NCBI GenBank assembly: GCA_028583605.1
Contig: CM053327.1
Span: 3,038,001-3,102,000, forward strand
Origin: Dastarcus helophoroides
Lineage: Eukaryota; Arthropoda; Insecta; Coleoptera; Bothrideridae
Reading direction: 5' to 3'
Length of the DNA: 64,000 nt
The notes under the pieces were generated by a model, which was not told the DNA's origin, searched no databases, and worked only from the letters and a program-made list of their open reading frames with translations. Of this stretch, positions 1 through 11,320 are shown piece after piece. Position numbers and translations under genes: made by a program. Position 1 is the stretch's first letter; each line of letters begins with the position of its first letter.

Positions 1-109
1 TGAGAAAAATATTTTTCAAATTTTTCACAATATTCGACCTTTGAAAATATTTTGGCATTTTTAGAATTGTTAACATTTTGAGGTTTTTTTCGAACTTCCT
101 GGTTCTTAT

Positions 110-150
110 TCTAAACTAGCTGTTACCCGCGACTTCGTCCGCCTCTGCTA
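110..150. repeat. Fragment of an interspersed repeat end
   Basis: The motif CCCGCGACTTCGTCCGC (126-142), preceded by ACTAGCTGTTA, resembles a terminal motif I recognise from repeats in many arthropod genomes. It is a short relic and no coding sequence is attached. The flanks (1-110 and 150-470) show nothing else I can assign. Confidence 0.4.
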
Positions 151-469
151 CAGTATCAAGCATCAATGATGAAGTCAAATGATGTGATATCATGCTGATA
201 ATAATTTCTGGATAAAATATTTGTTTGGATAATCTGAAATTGTATTAAAGGATATTTTGTATCTAGGGTTTTAAGGAACCCAGTGGCATAGCTACGAACC
301 AATACGCCTTTGTGCAGGAAAGTTATTGGGTCACCCCTACACGAAATTTATGATTTTTTGCACGGATGTTGCTAGAAATTTTCTTTAGAGTTGGTTGAGA
401 TCTGAAAGAACACAAAACAGCTTCCACTTTGTATATTGAGGCTCCCTCCACAATTTACGTAACTCTAAT

Positions 470-2660
470 TTTGGTAATTTTATAAAAAAATTTTTCAGTA
501 TGTCGACTTTTTTCAAAAATGTCAGTTTTTTTACTTTTTTTTTAATTAAAAACTTCATCTCTATTTTTATAATTTGACTCTAAAAATTTGTACTTCTTTA
601 AAAATTTGTTTTTTGTTAACTTTCCTCTATTTGAAAAGGCCGAATTTAATGAAAGATTGAATGCTTTTTTTAAATTTAAATATTATCTCAAAATTCTAAT
701 TTCCTTTTAAAGTTTGGACTTCAATAAACTTTCGACTTTTTTGAAAATTTAAACTTTTTTGTAGGCGTCTACTTTTTTGAAAATTTTGTTTTGAAAATTC
801 TTCCTTTTTTCAAAACTAAGATTTCTTTTAAATTTCGGTTTTTTAAACCTTTACTTACTTTTTTCCCAATTTCGACACTGTTTTTACCTTTTTTCCAAAA
901 TTCCATCTTTTTTCCAAAACTATATTTTTTGTTTTGAAATCTTTGACTTTTTGAAAGTTCCGTTTTTGTTATTTTCGTTATTTTTAAAGTTTAAATTATT
1001 TTATTTTTCTAAAAATGTCAATTTTTTTGAGACTTTTTTAAAAATTCTAACTTTTTTTAAAATACGGGCTCTTTATAAGTTTGAGTCTTTTATTTTACAT
1101 TACTATTTATTTTTTAAATTACGACTTTTTGCACACATTCAATTTTTTTCGACTCTTCAAATTAAGATTTATTTTCAAATTTGATTTTTTAAGTTTCTAC
1201 ACTTTTTAAAAATGTCTTAATTTGCATCAAAAGTTCTACTTTTTTAAAATTTTTGACTTTTTCTGAATTCCTTTGTTTAAAAATCTCAACCTTCTTTTTG
1301 AATATCACCTTTCTTAAATTTGGCCTTGAAAATTTGGAATTCTTCAAAATTTTGGTTTTCTTTTAAAACTTTGATTTTCAAAATTTGAAGTTTTAAGAAC
1401 TTACACTTTTGCAAATTTAAAATTTTTGAAGAGAAGACTTTTTCAAAAATTTTAATTTCTTTTTTAAATTTCGATTTTATCTTGATTTTCACCTTTTTCA
1501 AAGTAAAGATTTTTTCGATTTCTATTTTTTAATCTCGACCTTTTTTATAATTTTAAGATCTTTCTGAAGATTTTTGTGGGTTTGTTTGAGATTATTGCGA
1601 TTTTTAAAAGGTAAAATTTTTTCCCAAAATTCCCCTTTGTCTCAAAATGTTGACTTTTTTGAAAAGTTTCGATTGTTTAATTTCAATTTTCGTAAAATTT
1701 TAAAATATGTTTAATTTTTTATTTCAGTCACATTAGCAACTCCAACTCTTTAAGCCAAATTTTGAAAATTTCAAAAAAAAGTTTCGAAAATTAAAAATTC
1801 CGATTATTTCAAAAATGTTTAGAAAATATTGCAAAAAATTCATTTACATTAAGTAGAATGCAACTAGACTACAAATTACGTCTTTTTTTCACAAATTTCG
1901 TCCTTTACAAATATTTTTTTAGAATTTCCAACATTTTTTGAGAATTTCCATAAAGTTAGGTTTTTATTTTAAATATGATTTTCTAAACATTCCAATATTT
2001 CTCAAAATTGGCATTTTTCTCGAAATTCGTCCATTTCGAAATTATTCTTAAAAATTTTAATTTCGCCCTCAAAATTAAACTTTCCTAGAAGTTTTCACTT
2101 TTCTTTAAAAAATGTTAACCTTTTTCTTGACATTTGGACAGTATTTTTGAAAAATCGTTTGTTTTTCAAAATCTATTTTTTATTAACGGGTTTTTTCTAA
2201 AAATGTCTTTCTCCTTAATTTGTCTTTTGGAAAATTAATTGTTTTTCAAAATTTGTCCTGATCTCAAAATTTTGATAAAATGCGATATTTTTAAAATATC
2301 CCTCATAATGCGACATTTTTTCAAAATTTTGATTTTTGTTTCAAAGTTATTTATTTTTCAAAATTTGGATTGACATTTTAATAAAAATCCAAATTTATAA
2401 GAATAAAATTTTTAGAAAACTTTGAAAAAAAGTTTTTTTGTGTTCTTCAGGATTATGGCAAAATTGAAATAAAGTAAAAATTCTGAGAAAAAGTTTTTGA
2501 GGATTGATTTTTCTCTCTAAATTCGACTTACAATTAGTCTGCCAACCGCCACATTTTTCACCAAATTCGACTTAAAAAAATTTCAAGTTTTTGCTTCGAA
2601 ATCTCTACAGTTTTCGAAGTTTTCCGAAAGTTTAGATTCAATTTTCTGTTTTCCCGAAGT
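470..2660. repeat. Degenerate T-rich phrase repeat
   Basis: Two kilobases are built from variants of a phrase of roughly 20-30 nt, of the form GACTTTTTT-nAAAATTT, with T-runs on the plus strand throughout. There is no stable period and no gene. Short open frames inside it are composition artefacts: they consist almost only of F, K, L, I and N. The same phrase recurs in both orientations across the window. Confidence 0.7.
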
Positions 2661-2735
2661 TCGGCTCTACTTCCAAATTTAATCTGAAAATTCGATCCAC
2701 CAGTTCATGTAGGTAAGTAGTAGTAGTTAAGTGAA

Positions 2736-2757
2736 ATATATATATATATATATATAT
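2736..2757. repeat. (TA)n microsatellite
   Basis: An uninterrupted TA dinucleotide run of about 22 bp at the edge of the T-rich block. Confidence 0.9.
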
Positions 2758-3291
2758 TGTCTGTTTTTTCCTTATTTCACATTTTTTAAATTTTTTTACC
2801 TTACTTATTTCCATTGTGCCTAAAATCCAGTCTCTAGTCTCTCATAAATAGAGTGATCATAAGATAAATTCAAAAGATAAGCTTAACAAGTCAATATTTT
2901 TATTTTCAAGTAAAAATTCTTTAGAGAAACTAAAACTCTCGAGAAATATATTTCCTTCCAGATACATAAATTCTGTTTTATCATTAATTGTTCACATTCA
3001 CTCGTGGAAGTAATAGTTGTTAAAATGTCTGAATATCTAAGATTCGTTTACTTTTAGCAAATCAATAATCAAAACGATGGAAACAATGGCTTTAAAAATC
3101 AGCAATAACAATGTAGTTATGAGCCTATTAGCAATGAAAATATGTAACAAATGCTCAATACACATGGTTTTCATTCTTACAGAATAATAGCTTCGTTGAA
3201 AGATAAAAGTGAATTGGATTTAAACATAGTTATTTATGGCAAACCCTAGAAAACCAAATAGCAATTATTTTCTGTCGTTTTCGGTTGCGTC
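2758..3291 (+). other. Upstream region of hydroxylase gene 1
   Basis: This is unique-looking AT-rich DNA with no repeat that I could match. It should hold the promoter and 5' UTR of the plus-strand hydroxylase gene, and possibly an unrecognised 5' exon. I see no convincing TATA box. Confidence 0.35.
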
Positions 3292-4300
3292 ATGAAGGTG
3301 GTTGATGATTTTCTTATATTTTTCGTAATTTCAATTTGTGTTGGTTATGTCTTATATTTTGGCACAGCTGCCTATTGGCATGTAAGTACATTTTAACAAC
3401 ATTTTAAATTTGCCTTAATTTGTGATTTAGTGGACATATTATAGAGGACGCAAAAATTCTTCAGAAATTTGGAAGTGCCAACCTAAGAAATGGTTAAGTG
3501 GATACCTCGAAATACAGGCTGTAATGTTGGGATCTTTAAATATCCTAATTAATTCAATAGTTTCTGCTTTACTTTTTTGCCATGTTAACAATGGAGGGTA
3601 CACTACCTTGTATTATCAAGTTATGGGGAGAGGGTTGTTATGGTTCATTTTCCAGTGGCCTGTTATCTTACTCTACCAGGTAAGAATAGCATTAGTTTTG
3701 TCACTGTTGAAAACTTTTTTTTAGGATTATACTAGTTACTGGATTCATAGATTATATCACACGTCATTTCTGTATAAGAAATTTCACAAATTGCACCACA
3801 GATTCAAAGAACCAACGGCGGTAACAGCAGCTGCTTTACACCCCGTAGAATCGCTCACCTTGTTATTTAATATGTCGGCCCCCATATTTCTATTTCCAGT
3901 TCATTGGTGTAGGTGGTGGTGAAGATAACTAAATATGTTATTATACAAATTAATTTTTAGTTCCTTTCTATTCGTCAATAATTTATTATTATTATCACGT
4001 GCTCGTCAGTCACTCAGGTGTCAATATAAGATCTTTCTGGTGGCAACCGTGGCAGGTGGATGCAATATTCCATGATAGTCACCATGTAGACGGCAGATTT
4101 AATTTTGGTGTTAATATGAGTTATTGGGACATCGTAAGTACTTTAGCGATAAAAGAGGTAGCAAAATATACTCATTATATTTCTAGATTCATGGGACTTA
4201 CAGGAAAAAGTCTAATTTCAACAACGTGGATGTTGCACCTGACAATGCAATATCAGTGGAAAACCTTGACATTCGAAAGAAGAAACTTGGATATTATTGA
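3292..4300 (+). CDS. Fatty acid hydroxylase superfamily protein, short paralog
   Basis: Five exons join in frame: 3292-3381, 3431-3679, 3725-3908, 3961-4133 and 4187-4300, giving 269 aa. All introns are GT-AG and 45-53 nt long. The product is a membrane non-heme di-iron enzyme of the fatty acid hydroxylase/sterol desaturase superfamily, probably in the ER. The three histidine boxes are all present: HRLYH and HKLHH in exon 3, and HDSHH in exon 4. The superfamily oxidises sterols or acyl lipids; the substrate here is unknown. Exon boundaries match those of the minus-strand paralog at 18.6-41.5 kb, so the two arose by gene duplication. The start at 3292 is the first ATG after an in-frame TAG (3259-3261). 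It gives a protein lacking about 90 N-terminal residues relative to the paralog, and the C-terminal tail also differs. An undetected upstream exon, or loss of the N-terminus, is possible. Confidence 0.8.
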
Positions 4301-5377
4301 AACGAATTCAGAAAATCCTTAGGTTTGCAGAGCAACAAGTTGAAATTTAAATTGCATAACAAAAGCGAGCGGGATTTGATACCATTTGCATAAATAGAAT
4401 CACCGAGGGAGGAAAATATAAAAATATCGCGTTTACATATATTTATATTTCCTTACGTAATTTATTTGTAATTCTATTTACAATAATGTTATTCAAATTT
4501 TATTTAAAAAAATATCATATTTTATTAGAGTCCGATCTAAGTATATTTTAAGTAGCTGTTTCCAATCACTTTGTCAGCGTAGAATTAAGTATAAATATCT
4601 GTTGTATTTAAAAAAATTATATGTCTCATTGAACTCTTTCGTGGCTGTTTTTCTAAAATCATTTTTTTCATGGATGTTGTCGGTGGCCTCTTTTAAATAA
4701 AACCACTGACAATGCGTTTCTGCAGGCTGAAACATATTAAATTTCCCCTACAGGCATTTCAGAAACGGTTAGAAATACAAGAAAGCTTAAATGGGCAAAG
4801 TATGGCAGAAGTTAATATCTAACAATTTGAGGTCGCATTTTCGGTAAAATTCTACCTTTTTCGGAATTTTTCTTGCATTTTTACCTAAATGTCAATTTCG
4901 CTTGTTTTTTTGCCATTTTATACATAATTTACACCGATTTTCAAAAATGTTCGTGACTTTCTTTCCTTTTCTACGAGTTCCTAGTACATCTACACTACAC
5001 AATACACTCCTGAAGAATTCAGGCAGAAATATGTACTTAATAAAATAAAGCAATATCATGAAAATTTACTCAATCATAATAACAAGCAGAGGCTTCAAAC
5101 CTAAATTTCCAAGAAGTGTAATTTAATAACACTTACTCTTATGACCCATCCAGCCCCTTCAATATTCTGCCTACTACTGTGGCACAGGACAATTAAACTA
5201 TACCAGCGTTTCCCAAATAGTGGGTTCACGGTTCACCGGTTCACCGGTTCACGAAAGTATAAACTATCGAGTCGCAGAGTTCTCCCTCTCTTGTTCATAA
5301 AATTTATGAGAAGAGAAAAAATGTCTAGTGCCTTTTGTAGCCCTATAAGCAAGAAGCTTTTTTATCGTATACAAAAA
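4301..5377. other. Downstream flank of gene 1, nothing assigned
   Basis: This holds the 3' UTR of gene 1, followed by ordinary AT-rich intergenic DNA with a few candidate AATAAA signals (for example near 4696 and 5043). I see no second gene. The short open frame around 5141-5413 runs into the ribozyme repeat and is not credible. Confidence 0.4.
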
Positions 5378-5830
5378 GGAAACCGGTCTTTGGTTTTCAA
5401 ATTTCAAATTTAATTAATGTTCAAACCTATTGGTCAATGCATTAGAACTCTTGTCTTCTGGGAACTTTTCTAGAGAGCAACCGCTTCGCTAGGTGGCAGT
5501 CTTTCAACTGTTGGTAGTTCAGCTACCTATGATTTACTATACACGCCTGGAAGGCTGCATGAATTTGCTGTCTAGGTTGTATTCTACTTGCATACAACAT
5601 TGTTGGCGATGGCCATAGTTTTATCTATGTACCAATAGGTGGCGGTAGTCTGAGAGTCACACGCTTGACGCTCGTTGATTCTTTAGTACTTACTTGTTGG
5701 AACATTTATTAGTATCTGAGTTGGATATAACAAACTAACGAGATCTAACAAGATCGAAACCGGTTCTTGGTTTCCAAACTTTAGATCTAATTATTCTTCA
5801 AACCTATTGGTCTGTGGATTAGAAGAAGCT
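5378..5830 (+). mobile_element. Ribozyme-bearing repeat, copy R1 (partial tandem dimer)
   Basis: Non-coding interspersed repeat. The sequence starting AACCGGTCTTTGG at 5381 recurs as AACCGGTTCTTGG at 5758, a 377-bp period, so this is a head-to-tail dimer with a partial second unit. The block order is A (ending near a TTGCATAC motif), then B (starting GGCGATGGCC), then a hammerhead motif, then A again. Related copies lie at 31.6, 37.7 and 58.7-59.2 kb. A non-autonomous, retrozyme-like element is the best reading. Confidence 0.65.
5729..5771 (+). ncRNA. Decayed hammerhead ribozyme motif in R1
   Basis: Core CUAACGA (5735-5741) is followed by a perfect five-pair stem II with an AACA loop (5742-5755), GAAA (5756-5759), a two-pair stem III and a GUU cleavage triplet (5763-5765). 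G5 of the conserved CUGANGA is mutated to A and stem I has two mismatches, so this copy is probably inactive. The left edge of R1 keeps only the 3' half of another copy, with a GUC triplet at 5386-5388. Confidence 0.55.
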
Positions 5831-5879
5831 TTTTAAAAAGTAATATTCATTTTATTTAATTTTTATTATTAAATTTAGG

Positions 5880-6633
5880 TTTTTTTGTATTTTTTCTAGA
5901 GAGATATTTATACTCCCAAAAATAAAACAAAATTTAAATTTTAACATGTTGACGACGTGTGACATTGGTTTAGCTGGTGGCGTTTTCAAAGTGTAAAGGT
6001 CTCAACCTTTTTATTCAAATTTAAATATATTTTTTTAATTACGACCTCGTTTAAAAAACTGGTTTTTGAAATGATTTGATTTCTATATTTAGATTTTTTT
6101 ATGTTGAAAATGTCGATTTTTTTTACATAATTGACATTTTAGAAAATATTTCATTTTTCCGCTGTTTTTGGATTTTCTGACTTTTTTAATTTATCATCGA
6201 TTGCAAACCTCAACCTTTTTCAACGTTGTATAACTTTTTTTGAAAATTCTGACTCATTGATAACTTTAATCTTTCCAAAAATTTTGACAATAAAAAACTT
6301 TATTAAGTAATGCCTTATTTTTGAAATTTTTAGAAACTTTTTAGAAAATTTTCACGTATTTGTAGTTTTTTTGTTGAAAATTTTGACTTCTCTGAAACTT
6401 TGACATTTAAAAATACCCTTTTTTCAAAAGTTCTACTTCTTTTTTAAAATGTTTGCCTTTTCTCAAAATTTTGCTTATTTTGGGAATTTCTATACTTATT
6501 TTAAAATTTCCACTTTTTTGCAATTGTTTTAGTTAATTTGATAATTTGTATCTATTTCAAATTTTAATACTTTTTTTTTAAATTTTAATTTACTCATTTT
6601 TAAAATTTTGATTCTAAATTTTGATTTTTTCTA
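5880..6633. repeat. Degenerate T-rich phrase repeat
   Basis: T-rich block with the same GACTTTTTT/AAAATTT phrase as the first 2 kb. No gene or RNA signal is seen. Confidence 0.6.
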
Positions 6634-7264
6634 GAAGTACAGGATCTACTTCTTTCGGGATTGGACCGTGTTAAAGAACTACTAAGAGTCTTTTACGTTT
6701 CGCCCATTATCGTAGGGTGCTTCTTCAGGAACAAAAAAAGAAACAATAAATACAAAGGAAAATATAAGGAAATATGCAAAAATGAAAGAATGAAAAGGCC
6801 TTTTCATTCTTTCATTCCCTAAATACAAAGGAAAATATAAGGAAATATGCAAAAATGAAAGAATGAAAAGGCCAATTTAAAAACATCAGAGCACTGTAAC
6901 TCAGTATATCCACCATAACAGAGGCTAAACTGGTCTGTTTTGAAATTGTCCTTTTCATTCTTTCATTTTTGCATATTCCCTTATATTTTCCTTTGTATTT
7001 AGGGAATGAAAGAATGAAAAGGCCAATTTAAAAACATCAGAGCACTGTAACTCAGTATATCCACCATAACAGAGGCTAAACTTGTCTGTTTTGAAATTGT
7101 CCTTTTCATTCTTTCATTTTTGCATATTCCCTTATATTTCCCTTTTTATTTATTGTTTCTTTTCTTTGTTCCTAAAGAAGCCCCTACAATGATGGGCGAA
7201 ACGTCAAACACTCTTAGTAGTTCTTTGACCCGGTCCAATCCCGTAAGAAGTATATCCTGTACTG
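6634..7264. mobile_element. Inverted-repeat element with internal 151-bp duplication
   Basis: Two arms of about 165 bp (6634-6801 and 7101-7264) are inverted copies of each other. The outer ends carry GGATTGGACCGTGTT on the left and its complement on the right. Between the arms, a unit containing GGCCAATTTAAAAACATC begins at 6870 and again at 7021, a 151-bp tandem duplication. Each arm has a hairpin preceded by CTGAAGA (or a variant) and followed by GAAACG, resembling a hammerhead core. No coding sequence is present and no target duplication was found. Confidence 0.65.
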
Positions 7265-8450
7265 ACTCTGGCCGTGGAAGCCTTCGTTATAATTTTCTAA
7301 AAGTTTTTACTTTATTTTTAAATAATTATAGTTATTTGGTAAATTTTATACTGTGTCTCAAAATTTCGACTTTTTTCGTAGCTTTTTAAAACTTTTAGAA
7401 ATTTTTTTAATGAAAATTTCGAGTTTTCAAAAGGTAGACTTTTTTGTAAATAATTCTGCTTTTCTCGAAATGATGACTTTTTAACATTTACATTATTCTT
7501 TTCTGAAAATTCGATTTTTATGAACAAACGATTATTTTTTGAAAATTTCAACTTTCTAAATATTTTGATTATTTGAAATTTCGACATTTACAAATTTCTA
7601 TTATTTCTTCTTTTTGTAAAAATGTTTGTTTCAAATTTTCGTCTTTTAAAAATTTCGATTTTTTTTCATTAAAATTCTGACTTTTTTAAAAGTATGAATT
7701 ATATTTAACTTTTTTCAAAATTTTGACTTCCTTTAAAAAGTATTAATTTTTTGAAAATTTCTTTTAATATTTTTCTCAGAATGTCTCGCTTAAACTCACA
7801 GAAATTAAAAATTAAATATTTAAATTTAAAGTATTGATGAGAATTGAAATATTGGACTTAAAATAAAAATGCTAAAATTTCAGGTTTTGAGCTCCTATTT
7901 TTCCAATTTTCATTTTCATTTTTAATGTTTTTTTTTCTAGAACCCATTTAAAAGTTGTAGTTTCTGAATATCAAGAAAAAAACTTCAATCTCTATTTTAA
8001 ATTAGATAAATTTTTCAATATCCCTTAACAGTTTGCAGAAAATGAATGCAGTGGCGTGTCGTGACTTTTATGAATGAGGAAGCTGACCGGAAACCCTTTT
8101 AAAATATATTTTGCTTTCAACTAATTACATTATGAATGCATTAGTATTCAAAAAATGATAAATTTTTATGTCCTGTTTTGATTAGTTGAAATGTCGATTT
8201 AAATTCAGAATTTCTAAATTCAAATTTCGAGATCATTAAAATGTTGGAAAAAATTAATTAATTTTTAGCCTAAATCTAGTTTGTCCAAATTTATTTTAAA
8301 ACAATCTAGAGTTGCAAAATTCAAATTAAATTTCAAATATTACTTCTTTAATATTTGATTCGGTTTTTGGACTATTTTATATTTTGAATTTTTGTCTTTA
8401 AATTTGGATCTTGACTCAAAATTTCGAATAGCAATTCTAAAAAATTAAAA
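7265..8450. repeat. Degenerate T-rich block and unassigned flank
   Basis: T-rich phrase sequence continues to about 7780, then ordinary AT-rich DNA follows. No gene seen. Confidence 0.5.
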
Positions 8451-8454
8451 TGCA

Positions 8455-8505
8455 GAACTTTTTGAAGATAACCAAGGACCAGTCCGTTCCACCAAACAAT
8501 TCTAA
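8455..8505 (+). repeat. Fragment P1 of the palindromic repeat family
   Basis: The segment containing GAAGATAACCAAGGACCAGT and ending in a CGTTCCACCAA motif matches the outer arm of the palindromic elements at 46.8 and 60.9 kb. Only this end is present. Confidence 0.6.
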
Positions 8506-8639
8506 ATCTAATAAGCAATACGCCAAATTAAATTCAAAATTTATGTTAAAAAATTACAATATAATCACAAAATGGAACTTCTTTTTCCCTACGATCTTCT
8601 TTGAAACTTTAACATTTAAAGAAAATCGAAAATTTAAAC

Positions 8640-9640
8640 AAATGTAATCTATTTTTCGACGAGATTTTCAAAAAGTCCAATTTATCAGAAAGTCGGAAAT
8701 TTTAAGTCAATATTTCAAAAAAGGCGAAATTTTCACAATAAGTTGAAATCTCGAAAAAGTTGTCATTTTTTAAAAAATAGTCAAAATTTTGGAAAAAATA
8801 TCTAAATTGTAGAAAACATTCAAAATTTTTAAAATATCAAAATTTTAAGAACAGGTAAATTTATTTTTCGACATAGTCGAGATTTTCAAAAAGTCCAAAT
8901 TATCAAAGGGTCGAAATTTTTAATCAATATTTCAAAAAATTCGAAATTTTCACAAAAGGTTGAAATCTCGAAAAAGTTGACATTTTTTTAAAAAATAGTC
9001 AACATTTTGGGAAAAATATCTAAATTGTAGAAAAAACCAAATTTTCAAAAAAATCAAAATTTTTAACATAATTATTCGAGAAATATTCAAAATTTTTAAA
9101 AAACTCAAAACTTGCAAAAAAAAATCAAAATTTTAAGAACAGGTAAATTTTTTTTTCGACATAGTCGACATTTTCAAAAAGTCCAAATTATCAAAAGGTC
9201 GAAATTCTTAAGTCAATATTTTAAAAAGATCGACATTTCCACAAAAAGTTGAAATCTCGAAAAAATTGACATTTTTTAAAAAATAGTCAACATTTTGGGA
9301 AGAATATCTAAATCGTAGAAAAAAACCAAATTTTCCAAAAAATCAAAATTTTCAAACATTCAAAATTTTTAAAAAAGTCAAAACTTGCAAAAAAAAATCA
9401 AAATTTTAAGAACAGGTAAATTTATTTTTTGACATAGTCGACATTTTTAAAAAGTCCAAGTTACCAAAAGGTCGAAATTTTTAAATCAATATTTCCACAA
9501 AAAATTTAAATGTCGGAAAAATTGACATTTTTCTTTAAAAATGGTCAACATTTTGGGAAAAAGATCTAAATTGTACAAAAAACCAAATTTTGAATGTTTC
9601 TCGAATAATTATGTTAAAAATTTAGATTTTTTGAAAATTT
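8640..9640. repeat. Tandem array, unit about 275-290 bp
   Basis: About four diverged units. The marker GAACAGGTAAATTT occurs at 8849, 9137 and 9410 (spacings 288 and 273). A first, shorter unit starts near 8640. Each unit contains a TTTTTCGACATAGTCGA-like stretch, a TTGAAATCTCGAAAAA stretch and an AATAGTCAACATTTTGGG stretch. The unit is itself made of the A-rich version of the window's phrase repeat. Confidence 0.7.
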
Positions 9641-10940
9641 GGTTTTTTTCAAGCTAATTATTCAAGAACCCTTCAAAATTTTTAAAAAGTCAAAATTTAA
9701 AAAAAAATCAAAATTTTCAATAAAAATTTCGACATTATGAGAAAAAAATCAAATTTTGAAGAAAAGTCGAAATTTTTGATGATAAAAGCTCGAAGTTTTG
9801 AAAAATTAATATGTTGAAATGTCTAAATTATAGAAAAAGTAGAAATTTTCAGTGCTAAATGGAACAAAAACTCGAGCTTTTTAAAAAATTAAAATTTTTA
9901 ACAAAAGTGGAATATCTAAAAAAAAAATTAAAATTTTAAGGAAAAGTCAAATTTTTCACAAAAAGTCTAATTTTTCGAAGGAAAGACCAATTTTCAAAAA
10001 AATTCGAAATATTTAAATTACAATTTTCAAAAATAATACAAAATTCCAGAAAAAGTTGAATTTTTGAAAAACTTAGATATTTTTTAAAATTATCACGCAA
10101 AAAATTAGATTTTAGAAATAAACAAATTTTCAAAAATGATTTTTAACATAAGTAAAATTTTGAACAAAAATGTAAAGTATATTGTTCGCCAAAATTTTCA
10201 GTTCGAATTTCAAAAGAAGCTGAAAATTTGTATAGTTTCAATTTTTTTGGTTTTAATTTTCAAAAAAGTCGAGATTTTTAGTAAAAAGGTTTCAAAAATG
10301 TTTGTATAATTTTAAGAAAAAGTTGATATTTTGAAAAATCTGGATTTTTTCAAATAAATAGTTTAAATTTTTAACCGAGTAATTTTTCAAAAATTAGTTT
10401 GAATTCGCAAAAAGTCGAATTTGGAGAAAAAGTTGAATTTTAAAACAAAAGTCAATATTTTAAAAAGAGTACAAATATTCAGTCAAAATTTTAGGAAAAG
10501 ACCAAAATTTTGAAAAAGTGTCAATTTTGTTATCTGGATTTGCAAAAAGTCAAAATTTTAAAAATATTCAAAATGTTCAAAAAAAAGTATTTTTGTGATT
10601 TTTTGAAAATTACTTAACATTTTGAAAAAAATCCCAATTTCTTTAAACAATATTGCACATAAATACAGTAAATTGAAATTTCGGGAAAACGTCAAAAATG
10701 TTGAAAAAAAAAGAGATTATTTTTGAAATGTTGCCGGATTAAAAATAAACATGAAATTTAATTTAAAAAAGCGTGAAATATTGAAAAGGTCAAGATTTTC
10801 AAAAAAGTTAACATTTCGAAAAAAGAGATTGAAATTTTAGAAAAAAAAGTCAAAATTTTAAAAGGAATTTTGAGGAAGGTTTTGAAATGGCTAAATTTTC
10901 AAGAGTCGAAATTTCAAATAATAATTTCAAGTTTAAAAAG
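9641..10940. repeat. Degenerate A-rich phrase repeat
   Basis: A-runs on the plus strand, the reverse polarity of the 0.5-2.6 kb block, with phrases such as AAAAAAGTCGAAATTTT. No gene seen. Confidence 0.6.
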
Positions 10941-10949
10941 TCAAATTAT

Positions 10950-11320
10950 TCAAAACATTTCTTCATGGTTGACTCTTATTGGTCAGAAACCCTTGCAATC
11001 AAAGGCTAAAGTACTTATTGCAATGAATAAAATCAGACCTAGCAAAGCACTAATTCTGTTCCCTGGCCACGGGAACTTTAAAGAACACCTGGTTAAAATC
11101 AATCTAGCAGAAAACGACCGATGTGGACTGTGTGGTACTGAAAAGAAAACAAGTTTACACATTAAGTGTGCTTATCCAAACCTTTCTAGATGCAGATAAT
11201 TTGACTGGCAAAGAAACATTAAAACCAGATCTGAAAATGAGTGCAGGTCAGATGTTGAGCCGGTGTGTAAATGCCGGGATATATCTATGGCTCATTCTAA
11301 TTTATTCTAATGGACCGTAT
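10950..11320 (+). pseudogene. 3' end of a non-LTR retrotransposon ORF2 (RNase H/Cys tail)
   Basis: A broken reading frame encodes a segment typical of the C-terminus of I/R1/Jockey-type ORF2 proteins: an FPGHGNFKEHL motif, then RCGLCGTE with a Cys pair, then a HIKCAYPNLSRC-like end of the zinc-binding motif. The frame shifts near 11190 and again beyond. The family makes a reverse transcriptase with RNase H; only this tail survives. It may belong to the same lineage as the RNase H relic at 27.9-28.6 kb. Confidence 0.6.

Noticed and set aside
951..1501. Open frames on both strands rich in F, K, L and I
   Set aside because: They arise from T-run/A-run composition, have no motif, and overlap on opposite strands.
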